From positions 1 through 64,000 of the forward strand of contig CAYOKT010000003.1 in the NCBI GenBank assembly GCA_964404605.1: a stretch of 64,000 nt of DNA, given 5' to 3'. Position 1 is the stretch's first letter. Every line of letters starts with the position of its first letter. This document shows, piece after piece, positions 52,831-62,075 of this stretch. This DNA is from CAYOKT01 sp964404605 (GTDB lineage Bacteria; Electryoneota; Electryoneia; Electryoneales; Electryoneaceae). The notes below the pieces were generated by a model. The model was not told the origin of the DNA, ran no database searches, and saw only the letters and a program-made list of their open reading frames with translations. The position numbers were made by a program, and so were the translations under genes.

Positions 52831-54461
52831 TGGGGAGTGGAGTGAAGGGTAAAGGCGGCGGAAGAAGAAACCCGGCCGGACCGGTGGCGGTCGCGGCCCT
52901 GCTCGCGGCGGGCCTGCTTCTGCTCGCGGGCTGCGGCGAACACCCCGCTCTGCCCACCTCGGTGGTCACGCGCCCGGAGGATTTCGGCGCCAGCGACACC
53001 ACCTTCCTCCGCATCGGCCCCGACTGGGACGCCGCCGCGGGGTACACCTGGACCCGCCCCGGCGACATCCAGATGGGCCGTGACGGCTTGCTGTACATCG
53101 TGGACAACAGCCCCGTGGGCAGCCACACGAACGGCCGGGTCGTCCAGATGAGCCGGGACGGCTCCGTCCTCCGCGATGACCTCTTCGCCGCCGTCGCCGA
53201 CACCACCCGCCCGCCGCGCGGCATCGGGCAGGATTCGAAGATGAACCTCTACATGGTCAACGGCGACAGCGTGGTCTATGCGTGGAGCCAGATGGCCGAC
53301 CACTTCGGGGTGAGCGAGCTGGTGCAGTCGATGACCGTCATCTATCCCTCCTCCGGCGAGCAGGAGGTGATCGACCTGACCCAGCCCCTGTATACCTATC
53401 CCGATCTCCTGGATTCGCTTGCCCAGGGTGCGGCGTATGTCGTGGACATGACCTCCACGACCGATCCGGACAGCCTGGCCCCCTACAGCAGGGAGTACGT
53501 GTTCTACCGTGATTCCTCGCGCCCGGGGTCGGAGTTCACCGATGTGGACGGCGGCGTGGACCGCTCGGGGACGCTGTTCCTCGCCGACCAGCGGAATGAC
53601 CGCATCATCAGCGTCCGTGTCAGCTTTTCGCGCCTCCTGATCCTCGGCGACGGCTCCGCCTATTTCACCTTCGAAGGGCAGTATCTCGACCAGGTTGTCA
53701 CCTTCGGGCAGGGGCAGGCCTCGACGAACAATCCCACCGGGCTGGCCTCGCGCTCCGGGGGGACGACCCAGGAGGTCTTCTTCACCCAGACCGGCGGGAA
53801 TTTCCTCGTCCAGAAGGTGTTCGGCGGTGCGGGGACCTGGTTCTTCGCCTTCACCCCGAACGAGGGCGATCCCGAGCCGCAGGAGGTCCTCCAGCTCGGT
53901 TACTTCTCCGCCCCGACCGCCATCGCCGTGGGCGAGAGCGACCAGCTCGGCCTCGGACTGTTCTACGTGGCCGATTCGCTGCAGAACCGTGTCGCCGCCT
54001 TCTACCCGGACGGCAATTTCTTCCGTGAAGCGGCCGCCGAGGAGGTCCTCGTCGATGTCGGGGCCGGCGATTCCCTGGGCACCACCCTCGCCGATCTCGG
54101 GATTGCCTTCAACGCCGGGATGAACCCCACGCTCGAGGGGTATGTCGCCGCCGACAGCGCGGACCTCGCGGTGGATTCCCTGCAGTCGATCGAGGAGGCG
54201 GCCGGCGAGGCGGGGTTGGTTTTCGACGAGACGTTGAACCCGGACCTCGCCGGGTTCGTCGCGCCCGCCGACACGGTGATTTCGCTCCTCGTGCCCGCCG
54301 CGAAGACCGTGAAGGTGCTGCTGCCCATCCTCAGCGAGCCGATGGGGGTGGCGACCTACGAGGGGGTGGTCTACATCTCCGACACCGGGAACGACCGCAT
54401 CCTCCGCTTCCGCCGCAGCGACTCCGCCGGGAACCTGCCCAACGAGGGAGAAGGGCCGTAA
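52830..54461 (+). CDS. Lipoprotein with NHL/propeller-like repeats
   Basis: A 543-residue protein with lipobox LAGC at about residue 32-35. Repeated strands such as MGRDGLLYIVDNSPVGSHTNGRVVQMSRDG, DRSGTLFLADQRNDRIISV, GLFYVADSLQNRVAAFYPDG and GVVYISDTGNDRILRFRRSD are NHL/beta-propeller blades. A helical acidic insertion (about 395-470, containing two related segments around NAGMNPTLEGYVAAD and DETLNPDLAGFVAPAD) interrupts the propeller. Probably on the cell surface or periplasmic face, with a binding role. The ATG at 52830 shares one base with the PorV-like stop. It is the last gene of the receptor operon. Confidence 0.75.
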   Translation: MGSGVKGKGGGRRNPAGPVAVAALLAAGLLLLAGCGEHPALPTSVVTRPEDFGASDTTFLRIGPDWDAAAGYTWTRPGDIQMGRDGLLYIVDNSPVGSHTNGRVVQMSRDGSVLRDDLFAAVADTTRPPRGIGQDSKMNLYMVNGDSVVYAWSQMADHFGVSELVQSMTVIYPSSGEQEVIDLTQPLYTYPDLLDSLAQGAAYVVDMTSTTDPDSLAPYSREYVFYRDSSRPGSEFTDVDGGVDRSGTLFLADQRNDRIISVRVSFSRLLILGDGSAYFTFEGQYLDQVVTFGQGQASTNNPTGLASRSGGTTQEVFFTQTGGNFLVQKVFGGAGTWFFAFTPNEGDPEPQEVLQLGYFSAPTAIAVGESDQLGLGLFYVADSLQNRVAAFYPDGNFFREAAAEEVLVDVGAGDSLGTTLADLGIAFNAGMNPTLEGYVAADSADLAVDSLQSIEEAAGEAGLVFDETLNPDLAGFVAPADTVISLLVPAAKTVKVLLPILSEPMGVATYEGVVYISDTGNDRILRFRRSDSAGNLPNEGEGP

Positions 54462-54549
54462 TCGGCGGGTGGCTCTGTCTCCCAAAGTCGTGTAAGAAGT
54501 CTGTAACGCACCTTGCGACATGCCCCTACGCCGCGTGACCCTGTCAGCT

Positions 54550-54610
54550 GTAGCCCGGAGTCGCTGACTCCGGGAGCTTTTCCCGGCGACACGTCGCCGG
54601 GCTGCATCTC
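54550..54610 (+). repeat. Repeat fragment GTAGCCCGG...CCGGGCTGCATC
   Basis: Ends GTAGCCC and GGGCTGC can pair, with an internal CCCGGAGTC/GACTCCGGG hairpin and a GGCGACACGTCGCC palindrome. GACACGTCGCCGGG is identical to the right end of the element at 16873-16960. Confidence 0.55.
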
Positions 54611-54622
54611 GATGAATGAGAA

Positions 54623-54650
54623 AACCGGCCCGCCGTTTGGCGGGCCGGTT
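54623..54650. terminator. Strong bidirectional terminator hairpin
   Basis: AACCGGCCCGCC pairs perfectly with GGCGGGCCGGTT around GTTT (12 bp). TTCTGTC follows on the plus strand and TTCTC on the minus strand. It separates the converging receptor operon and M16 genes. Confidence 0.75.
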
Positions 54651-54694
54651 CTGTCTGCCGTTAAATGGGCGCGGTGCACTCACCGCCGTCTAAT

Positions 54695-54825
54695 GTTAAG
54701 CGTAAAAATGTGTCACCCTGACCCGTCCCGATTCATCGGGACGAAGGAAGGGTCTCGAATCGTTGCGTTTCCACTGAATATGAACCATTTCATTTCGAGA
54801 TCCTTCACTGGCGTTCAGGATGACA
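54695..54825 (-). repeat. MITE-like inverted-repeat element, copy 2 (inverted)
   Basis: The core spans 54711 (TGTCACCCTGA) to 54825 (TCAGGATGACA), 115 bases like copy 1 but in reverse orientation. CGTCCCGA/TCGGGACG and TCTCGAA/TTCGAGA pairs are conserved. Beyond the core, AAGCGTAAA (about 54699-54707) matches the flank of copy 1. Confidence 0.8.
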
Positions 54826-54865
54826 ATCCTATACGCCGAAAGCAGTAGGAGATCGGCTGCTTCCC

Positions 54866-56326
54866 TTAGAATTCCTCGATCGAGATCCGTTCGACGGAGC
54901 CGAACGGTTTGAGCTGCTCCTCCACCTCGTCGCCGACGCCGACCACCGCGATCCGGATCCTGTCCGGGTGCAGGTACTTCTTCGCCAGCCGGTTGACATC
55001 CTCAAGCGTCACCCCGGCGATCTTCTGCCGGTAGGAGGCGATGTGCTTCGCCGGGTCGCCGAAGTCGTAGAGGAGAAGGGTCTGGAACTGGGTCGCGATC
55101 TGGGCGGGCGTCTCGAAGTTCATCGGGTAGGACCCGATCAGGTAGGACTTGGCGTCCTTCAGCTCCTCCGCGGTGAAACCTTCCGCGAGGATCGTGTCGA
55201 GCACCGCGTAGATCTCCTTGATCATCTCCCCGGTGGTTTCGGTCTTGGTGAAGCTGGAGATGGTGTAGGCGCCCGCCTGCTGGCGCGGAGAGAGACCGGA
55301 GCGCAAGCTGTAGGTGAGCCCGAGCTCGTTGCGAAGCCGCAGCATCAGGCGGCTGTTGAACCCGCCTCCGCCGACCATGTAATTCATCAACTTGAAGGCG
55401 AAGAAGTCATCGCCCATGTTGTACCGTCCGAGGACGTAGCCCATGCGGATCTCGGACTGTACGGCGTCCGGCTTGTCGACGAGGAGGATCTCGCCGCCTT
55501 TCGAGGCCACCGGGTCGCCCGCCGCCGGGACGGGCCGCTCGCCCTTCGGCCACTTGCCGAAGGCGCGGCGGATCAGCTTGTCCGCCGCCTTGGGCGTGAT
55601 GTCGCCTGCGACCGCGAGGACGACATTGCCCGGGACGAACAGGCGTTCGTGCTGGGCGACCAGGTCAGCCCGGGTGAACCCCTGGACACTCTCCACCGTA
55701 CCATCCACCGGGAAGGCGAAGGGATGATCGCCGTAGACGAAGCGGTCGAACGCCTGGCCGGCGATGGTCCCCGGGTTGTCCTTGGCCTGCATCAGGCCGG
55801 CGATCCACTGCCGCCGCGTCCGCTCGATCTCCTCCTCGGGGAAGGTGGGGTGCAGGCTGACATCGCTGAGCAGGTCCAGCCCGAGTTCGAAGTCGCGCTT
55901 GAGCACGCTGACCTGGACATAGGTTCCGTTCCAGCCCGCCCCGCTGTTCAGGCTGCCACCGACGAAGTCGATGGCGTCCGCGATCTCGGGGGCGGTGCGT
56001 TTCTCGGTCCCCTTGGTCAACAGGTCGGCCATGAAACCGGTCAGGCCCGGCTTGTCCATCGGGTTGTACAGGCTTCCCGTGAGGGCGATCAGGCGCATGC
56101 TGACCACCGGCAGCTCGTGGTGGGGGACATAGTAGACGGTCAGCCCGTTCTTGTAGATTCTCTTCGTAATCTCCGGCAGTTCCACCGGAGAGGTGTCCAG
56201 CTTTTCCGGCGGGTTGAACGCCGGGACGAGATCCTCGTCGCCCGCGGCGAAAACGGCGCCGGATTGCGCGGCCGGCAGGGCGAGGAGAGCCGCGAGCACC
56301 GGCACGCAGATCCATCGTTTCATCAT
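54866..56326 (-). CDS. M16-family peptidase homologue, probably inactive subunit
   Basis: A 486-residue protein with a signal peptide (about 1-28) and two M16 domains. The place of the zinc motif HxxEH reads GLTGFMADLLTKGT, so both metal histidines and the catalytic Glu are missing. The C-terminal half keeps the M16 R/Y signature (FNSRLMLRLRNELGLTYSLRSG). In known heterodimeric M16 enzymes one subunit is catalytic and the other supplies the R/Y pair, which fits the active partner encoded just upstream. Probably periplasmic. The ATG at 56326 follows AGGAGGAAAA and lies 14 bases after the partner's stop. Confidence 0.88.
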   Translation of the reverse strand: MMKRWICVPVLAALLALPAAQSGAVFAAGDEDLVPAFNPPEKLDTSPVELPEITKRIYKNGLTVYYVPHHELPVVSMRLIALTGSLYNPMDKPGLTGFMADLLTKGTEKRTAPEIADAIDFVGGSLNSGAGWNGTYVQVSVLKRDFELGLDLLSDVSLHPTFPEEEIERTRRQWIAGLMQAKDNPGTIAGQAFDRFVYGDHPFAFPVDGTVESVQGFTRADLVAQHERLFVPGNVVLAVAGDITPKAADKLIRRAFGKWPKGERPVPAAGDPVASKGGEILLVDKPDAVQSEIRMGYVLGRYNMGDDFFAFKLMNYMVGGGGFNSRLMLRLRNELGLTYSLRSGLSPRQQAGAYTISSFTKTETTGEMIKEIYAVLDTILAEGFTAEELKDAKSYLIGSYPMNFETPAQIATQFQTLLLYDFGDPAKHIASYRQKIAGVTLEDVNRLAKKYLHPDRIRIAVVGVGDEVEEQLKPFGSVERISIEEF

Positions 56327-56340
56327 CGCTCTTTTCCTCC

Positions 56341-57717
56341 TCACTCGGCCGAAGCCGTGTCAACTTCCTTCTTCTCCGGGGGCGGCAGAACGAAAACAAC
56401 CGTCCGGTTCATCTCGGTGAAGTAGGTGTTCACCACCCGTTTCACATCCTCGGCGGTGACGGCCCGGTACTTCTCGGGTTTCGTCAGGAAGGCGTTGTAG
56501 TCGTCCTCGTAGATCACCGCCTGGCCGATGGCCATTCCCTTGCCCATCACCGTCTGCAGGCCGAAGATGTAGTCTGCCTCGAGCTGGTTTTTCGCCTTCT
56601 GCAGCTCGCGCTCGCTGGGACCGTCCACCCCCAGCCCCTCGATGACCTCGAACAGGGCCTTTTCCGCCTCGTCCATCTCCGCGCCGACATTGACCCCGAT
56701 GTACGCGTAGAACAGCCCGGGGTCCTTCCGGTTGTCGACATTTCCGCCGGCGAAGCGCGCAACCTGCTTTTCATAGACGCAGGTGCGGTAGATCCGGGAG
56801 GATTCCCCGTCCGAGAGGATCTTCTGCGCCACCTTGAGGGCGGGCAGGTCCGGGTGCTTCGTCTCCGGGATGTGGTAGGACGCCATCAGGAAGGGGAGCT
56901 GGGTCGGGCGATAGAACTTCACCCGCCGCTCGCCCCGCTGGGGCGGTTCCACCGTCCGGACCCCTTCCGGGGGCTCCTGCGCGGGAATGGCGCCGTAGTA
57001 CTTCTCGACGATGGCGACAGCATCGTGCGGGTCGAAATCCCCGACGATGATGACGGTGAGGTTGTTCGGCGCGTAATGGATGCGGTAATACTCCCGCAAG
57101 TCGTCCACCGTCCAGCCCTGGATGTCGCTCATCCAGCCGACCACCGGCCACAGGTAGGGGTGGGCGACGTAGGAGTTGATGAGCAACTGCTCGAACGCCG
57201 AACCGAAGAGGCTGTTGTCCGTCCGCATGCGGCGCTCCTCGGCGACCACCTTGCGCTCCGGCTCCATCGTCTCTTCGGTGATGTTCAGGTTCGCGTCGCG
57301 CTCGGCTTCGAGGCTGACGACCAGCTCGAGGTAATCGCTGGCGATGTTCTCGAAGTACACCGTCATATCCTCGGCGGTAAAGGCGTTCAGCCGCCCGCCG
57401 TACCGCTTGACGATGTTGTTGTGCTCCTCGGGACCGTACTTCTTCGACCCGCGGAACATCATGTGTTCGAACATGTGGCTGATGCCCGTGATCCCGGGCC
57501 GCTCGTTGCGGCTGCCGGTGTGCGCCCAGACCTGGAGGGAAACGACCGGCGCACTGTGATCCTCGAGCATCAGGAGCTGCAACCCGTTATCAAGGCGGTG
57601 TTCCCGGATTTTCAACAGGTCCGGGTTAAGCGCCGACACCTCCCCACCCCCGGCGGCGGCCCCGCCCGCGGCGGCGAAGAGGACGAGCAGAACACCCGCC
57701 GTCCATCGTCGCAACAT
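56341..57717 (-). CDS. M16-family zinc peptidase, catalytic subunit
   Basis: A 458-residue protein with a signal peptide (about 1-22). HMFEH (in ISHMFEHMMFRGS) is the inverted zinc motif HxxEH, and the third ligand Glu lies in EERRMR about 75 residues on. It cleaves peptides inside a closed chamber formed with a second M16 subunit, here the product of the following gene. Probably periplasmic, degrading peptides produced by other proteases such as the tricorn-type enzyme upstream. The ATG at 57717 has a textbook AGGAGG site; the open frame continues upstream without coding character. Confidence 0.92.
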   Translation of the reverse strand: MLRRWTAGVLLVLFAAAGGAAAGGGEVSALNPDLLKIREHRLDNGLQLLMLEDHSAPVVSLQVWAHTGSRNERPGITGISHMFEHMMFRGSKKYGPEEHNNIVKRYGGRLNAFTAEDMTVYFENIASDYLELVVSLEAERDANLNITEETMEPERKVVAEERRMRTDNSLFGSAFEQLLINSYVAHPYLWPVVGWMSDIQGWTVDDLREYYRIHYAPNNLTVIIVGDFDPHDAVAIVEKYYGAIPAQEPPEGVRTVEPPQRGERRVKFYRPTQLPFLMASYHIPETKHPDLPALKVAQKILSDGESSRIYRTCVYEKQVARFAGGNVDNRKDPGLFYAYIGVNVGAEMDEAEKALFEVIEGLGVDGPSERELQKAKNQLEADYIFGLQTVMGKGMAIGQAVIYEDDYNAFLTKPEKYRAVTAEDVKRVVNTYFTEMNRTVVFVLPPPEKKEVDTASAE

Positions 57718-57849
57718 GTTGCCTCCTCGTGTCCTCACTATCGTGAATGCGGCTCCGAATCGTCTTGTATTCAATCCCCGCGCGGCGCTGTGAAGCGGGT
57801 CCCCGGCTGCCAATTGCGGCGCTCCGCTCCCTCCCGCCCGACGCTCTTC

Positions 57850-60800
57850 TCAGTCCCCCGTGGGGTTATAGCTCGCCCGCCACTGCTCGGCGGCCGCCTT
57901 CATCAGCTCGACGGCCTTGTCGAGTTGCGGGTCATCGTGGCGGATCATCTCGGGCGGTCCCAACGGCACGATGTAATCGGGCACGGCGCCGACGCCCTCC
58001 TGGTCGAGCCGGGTGCCGAACACGTACCAGCCGCGGAAGGGCAGGCGGATCCAGCCGCCGTCCAGGGTGGTCCAGCCGCCGGTCGAGATCACGTTCCCCC
58101 CGGTTTCGGCCCCCACCAGCGGCCCCCGGCCGATGGTCTGGATGGCGTGACTGAAAATCTCCGCGTTGGAGTAAGAGCCTTCGTTGCAGATGACCGCGAT
58201 CGGTTTCTCCCAGCGGTAGAGCGGGTAGCGGGGCTGCGGGTAGCCGATCTCGCCGTCCCGACCGATGGTGTAGGCGTGCACCGGCTGGGTGAGGATGGTG
58301 AGCAGCATGTCCGTCGTCCACCCGCCGCCGTTGTTGCGCACGTCGATGATCAGCGCGTCCTTGTCGTCCGCGGCGGCGTACAGGTCGCGCTCGAACAGCT
58401 CGACCTCCGTCCAGCCCATGCCCTGGATGTGGACGTATCCCACCTCGCCGCCGGTGGCCTCTTCCACCGTCCGGCGCTTGCTCCGCACCATCAAGTCGTA
58501 GGCGAGCTGCCGCAGCCCCGACCAGGTCACGGGAACCAGTTCGAGTTCGAGCTCCTCGCCGTCCCGCCGGTAGCGGACGAGGGTGGGGTCGCCCGCGCGG
58601 TGCTCCAGCGCGCGGAAGAGGTTCTCCGACCGCGAGACCGGCTGCCCCTCGACCGCGAGCAGGATGTCACCGGGCTGGAGGCGGCTCGCCTCCTTGTCGG
58701 CCGGACCGTGGGGCAGGACGCGGGCGATCCGCAGCCCCTCGCCCTCGTAATCGGGCGTGAACTCGAGACCGAGGTAGCCGTCCGGCCCCGCGCTGCCGTT
58801 GTTGCCCCGGTCGGGGTAGTAACCCATGTGGCTCGCGCCGAGCTCACCGAGCATCAGGTTCATGATGTCGGCGAAATCCCGGTCGTGGGAGACCCGCTCC
58901 ACCCAGCCGCGGTAGGTCTCCCGCACCTTCGGCCAGTCGGCGCCGTGCAGGTTCGGGTCGTAGAACCACTCGCCGAGGTTGCGCCAGCCCTCGTCGAAGA
59001 CCTGCAACCTCTCCTTCGTCTTGTCGATCGCCAGGGTGGCCTTGAACGATGTCGTCTCGACCGACCCGCCGTCCAGCGGGACGTAAGCCGGGCGGCCGCC
59101 CTTGAGGAAGTAGATCTTCTTCCCCTCCGGGCCGAGATGGGCCGCTTCGGGCTTCGTTCCGCCGGTGGTGATCGCCTTCAGGTCCTCGCCGAAGCGGTTG
59201 ACGCTGAAGAGATCGCGCTTCCCCTCCACGGTGCCGATGAACGCGATGCGGTCGCCCTTCGGGTGGATTCCGATGACGAATTCATCGGCGGGAAGGTTCG
59301 TCGCCCGGCGGCCGCGGAGGTGGATGTCCTCGAAGTCGATACGCACCCGGAAGGTGTCCTCCTCGGCCTCTTCGCCCTTCTTCTCTTCCTCCTCTTCCTC
59401 CGACTTCTCGTCGTTCTTTTTCTTCTTCTTGTCCCGGGTCTTCTCCCAGATTTCCCACTCTTCCTTCGTGCGCTCGTCATCGGCGCGGGTGAGGTAGAGG
59501 AAGTAGCCGTCGTACTGGTTGCTGAAGCGCCGGGTGGACCAGGCGATCATCCGCCCGTCGGCGGACCACACCGGGCCCATGTCATCGTCCGGGTGCTGGC
59601 TGATGTTCACCGCCTCGCCGCCCTCGGCGGGGATGATCCAGATGTCCGAGTTGTAGTTCCGGTCCTCGCGGGAGAAGGCGATCCAGCGGCCGTCCGGCGA
59701 CCAGGAGAACTCCGGGGTCGACCAGTGGTTGAAGAGAACCCGGTCGTTCGTGCCGTCGGCGTCCATGACATGCAGGTCGCCCTTGCCGCGGATGTAGGCG
59801 ATCCGGTCCCCCTTGGGCGACCACTTCGCCTGGAAGCACTCCTCGCCGCCGTCGGTGAGCCGCACGATCTTGTGGTGCTTCGCCAGCCGCAGGTTGCTCT
59901 CCTCCGGGTCGTCGGAGATGAGAAGGCAGATCGCCCGCGCACCGTAGCGGTCGGTGACGAAGAGCAGGGTGTCGGCTCCGCCCGGCTTCCAGCTCACTTC
60001 ATTGTCGCGCCAGGGGGAGGGCACGGGGGCCGCCGCCCGCCCGCCAAGTTCCACGTTGACGAGCACGATGTCGCCGTGCACGACGAGGGCGAACTCCTCG
60101 CCGTCATCGCTGACTTCGATCTCGTCCGCCTCGCCGCTGAACTGTTTCACGCTTACGGGATTGGTGATCTGGTCGTCGGCGACCTCAATGGTGAGCGCCC
60201 TCGGCTCGCCGCCCTCGGAGGGGTCGAGCAGGTAGAGGCCGGTGCCGTCCTCGAGGACGATCCGCCCGGTGGCCGAACTGATGCCCGCGCTGCGGACATC
60301 GCTGTCCACGAAGTGTGTCACCTGCGCCTTGTTCGACCCGTCCGCGTTCATGCGCCACAGGTTCGCGGTCATCGAGCTGTCGGCGTCGGAGATCCAGTAG
60401 AGGGTCTTCCCGTCCGGACCGAAGAGGGGGTTGGTGTCATAGCCGCGGTGCGTGGTAAGCTGGAGTGGGTCTTCACCCGGGGTGTAGAGCCAGAGATCCC
60501 GCTGGTAACTTCCCCGGTAGTGCCGCCGCCCGAACTTCACCCGTCCGACGGCGAGGAGGTAGGTGCTCCCGTCCGGGCTCACGGCCACCTCGTCGGCGAA
60601 GGTGTCCGCCAGCCGCTCGGGTGTGCCGCCCCCTGCGGGGACGCTCCACACCTGGTTGCCCATCGGGTAGTCGAACAGCCGGCGCGAGGTGAACAGCACG
60701 CTGGTCCCATCCGCGCTCCACGCCCGGGGGATGTCCCTCGTCGAGGCGTAGGTCAGGCGTTGGGGCGTGCCTCCCCCGGCGGGGATGACGAAGACGTCGT

Positions 60801-61062
60801 CATCGCCGTACCGGTCCGAGGAGAAGGCGATCTTCGCGCCGTCCGGCGAGAAGACGGGGTGAGCATCGTAGGCCGGGTGAGCGGTCAGGCGGACGGCTGT
60901 CCCGCCATCGGAAGAAACCCGCCACAAGTCGCCCTGGAAGGAGAACACCACCGTGGTACCGTCCGGAGAGAGAACGGGATACCGGGGGAAAAAGGCGTCG
61001 GAAGAGAACGCGGTGGCTGCGGTCAGGGCGAGGGCGAGGAGAGCAGTGCCGAACGTTTTCAT
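57850..61062 (-). CDS. Tricorn-type protease (propeller - PDZ - S41 serine protease)
   Basis: A 1070-residue protein with an N-terminal signal peptide (about 1-21). Residues ~25-330 and ~350-640 hold TolB/tricorn beta-propeller blades (SPDGTTVVFSFQGDLW, FSPDGAKIAFSSDRYGDDDVF, WSPDGRWIAFSRED). A charged Lys/Glu linker lies near 540-570. The PDZ domain is near 745-830 (ADKEASRLQPGDILLAVEG) and the C-terminal S41 core holds the nucleophile in EGSYSNAEIFSHAI and GAETGGNVISTGG. Tricorn assembles into large rings that degrade peptides. The signal peptide indicates a periplasmic location, unlike archaeal tricorn. The ATG at 61062 follows GAGGTG. The M16 pair lies 133 bases downstream on the same strand. 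Confidence 0.93.
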   Translation of the reverse strand: MKTFGTALLALALTAATAFSSDAFFPRYPVLSPDGTTVVFSFQGDLWRVSSDGGTAVRLTAHPAYDAHPVFSPDGAKIAFSSDRYGDDDVFVIPAGGGTPQRLTYASTRDIPRAWSADGTSVLFTSRRLFDYPMGNQVWSVPAGGGTPERLADTFADEVAVSPDGSTYLLAVGRVKFGRRHYRGSYQRDLWLYTPGEDPLQLTTHRGYDTNPLFGPDGKTLYWISDADSSMTANLWRMNADGSNKAQVTHFVDSDVRSAGISSATGRIVLEDGTGLYLLDPSEGGEPRALTIEVADDQITNPVSVKQFSGEADEIEVSDDGEEFALVVHGDIVLVNVELGGRAAAPVPSPWRDNEVSWKPGGADTLLFVTDRYGARAICLLISDDPEESNLRLAKHHKIVRLTDGGEECFQAKWSPKGDRIAYIRGKGDLHVMDADGTNDRVLFNHWSTPEFSWSPDGRWIAFSREDRNYNSDIWIIPAEGGEAVNISQHPDDDMGPVWSADGRMIAWSTRRFSNQYDGYFLYLTRADDERTKEEWEIWEKTRDKKKKKNDEKSEEEEEEKKGEEAEEDTFRVRIDFEDIHLRGRRATNLPADEFVIGIHPKGDRIAFIGTVEGKRDLFSVNRFGEDLKAITTGGTKPEAAHLGPEGKKIYFLKGGRPAYVPLDGGSVETTSFKATLAIDKTKERLQVFDEGWRNLGEWFYDPNLHGADWPKVRETYRGWVERVSHDRDFADIMNLMLGELGASHMGYYPDRGNNGSAGPDGYLGLEFTPDYEGEGLRIARVLPHGPADKEASRLQPGDILLAVEGQPVSRSENLFRALEHRAGDPTLVRYRRDGEELELELVPVTWSGLRQLAYDLMVRSKRRTVEEATGGEVGYVHIQGMGWTEVELFERDLYAAADDKDALIIDVRNNGGGWTTDMLLTILTQPVHAYTIGRDGEIGYPQPRYPLYRWEKPIAVICNEGSYSNAEIFSHAIQTIGRGPLVGAETGGNVISTGGWTTLDGGWIRLPFRGWYVFGTRLDQEGVGAVPDYIVPLGPPEMIRHDDPQLDKAVELMKAAAEQWRASYNPTGD

Positions 61063-61317
61063 CGTGCACCTCGCAGGGAAAACCGGATCCGGGCCGGGGT
61101 TAAGGCTCCCTCCCCCCGGCTGGGTAGTCGGATGAGAAACACAGGTTCGCAAAGGTAGTCCCTGGAGCGAACGCTCGCAAGCAAGCGGTGGGCCGGGTGG
61201 GCCGTGGGCGTTTCTCGCGCCCCCCCGCTGGAGCGCTTGCAAGGGTGCGCTCCGGAAATCAAATTGTTACATTTGACGGCTTCGATGTGGCAACAGGTCT
61301 TTCGCGCGAGGAGCGCC

Positions 61318-62043
61318 ATGACACCGATCACCGTCCAGGAGCTGTATGACTGGCTCCTGGAACGGATGCAACCGCTGGCCGATCCGGACTATGCCGGGAA
61401 GCTGGTCCGCATCGCGCCCGGCATGACAAACCTGATCGGGGTGCGGGTTCCCCGGCTGCGTTCGCTGGCGCGGGAGGCGAACCGCGTCCTGCGGCCGGAA
61501 CCCCTCCTCTGGGCGCAGTACCTCAGCCGTGTACTCCCCGGGCGGGGGCGCGAGGAGATCCTTGTCGGTGCGTATGGTCTCGGCCGCCGCGCGGCGCTGC
61601 TGGACGACCTGTTCGGCGAGCGGGCCGGGGGATGGGGCCGCGAGCTGGACAACTGGGAGACCACCGACAACATCGGGCAGCTTGTCGGCTGGTGGGTTCT
61701 CGCGGACATGAGCCGCATCGGCTACCTCGAAGCCTGGGCGATCCGCGGGGAGACCCCGTGGAAGAAACGACTGGCCGTGGTCGCCACGGTCCCCCTCAAC
61801 CACGGCGGGGAGTGCCACCCGAACGATACCTTCCGCGTGCTGCGACACCTGATGACATCCGACGAGCCGATGCTGCGCAAGGCGGTGGCCTGGGCCATCC
61901 GCGAGGTCGGGGACACGGAAGCGGTGGAACGTTACCTTGCGTGGTGGGCGCCGAGAGTGAAACGCGGCCTGCTGCGCGAGGCGACGGCGAAACTGCCCGA
62001 CGAGAGCCGCCGCCGGCTGCTCCTGCTCGCGGAAGCGGCCTGA
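61318..62043 (+). CDS. AlkD-like DNA alkylation repair protein (HEAT-repeat fold)
   Basis: A 241-residue soluble helical protein. DWLLERMQPLADPDYAGKLVRIAPGM, VRVPRLRSLAREANRVL, DNWETTDNIGQLVGWW and LRKAVAWAIREVGD follow the helical repeats of the PF08713-type DNA alkylation repair family, which removes positively charged alkyl bases by cradling DNA. The DNWxTTD stretch resembles the family catalytic segment (usually SWDLVD-like), but I cannot confirm the catalytic Asp. The ATG at 61318 follows GAGGAGCG. A DNA-binding HEAT protein without glycosylase activity is the alternative. Confidence 0.75.
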   Translation: MTPITVQELYDWLLERMQPLADPDYAGKLVRIAPGMTNLIGVRVPRLRSLAREANRVLRPEPLLWAQYLSRVLPGRGREEILVGAYGLGRRAALLDDLFGERAGGWGRELDNWETTDNIGQLVGWWVLADMSRIGYLEAWAIRGETPWKKRLAVVATVPLNHGGECHPNDTFRVLRHLMTSDEPMLRKAVAWAIREVGDTEAVERYLAWWAPRVKRGLLREATAKLPDESRRRLLLLAEAA

Positions 62044-62075
62044 GGGGTCGCGGATACTTTTTCCGTTCAGCTTCC

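Larger units (their letters stand above)
54462..54865. other. Second repeat island between converging operons
   Basis: These 404 bases contain no gene. They hold CCCTGTCAGC- and TGTAGCCCGG-type fragments (about 54538-54610) related to those at 16700-17180, a bidirectional terminator (54623-54650), and the second copy of the 115-base inverted-repeat element. The rest is AT-richer than the genes. Confidence 0.7.

Noticed and set aside
56854..61158. 1434-codon plus-strand open frame opposite the M16 and tricorn genes
   Set aside because: Antisense to clear protease genes; no recognisable motif.
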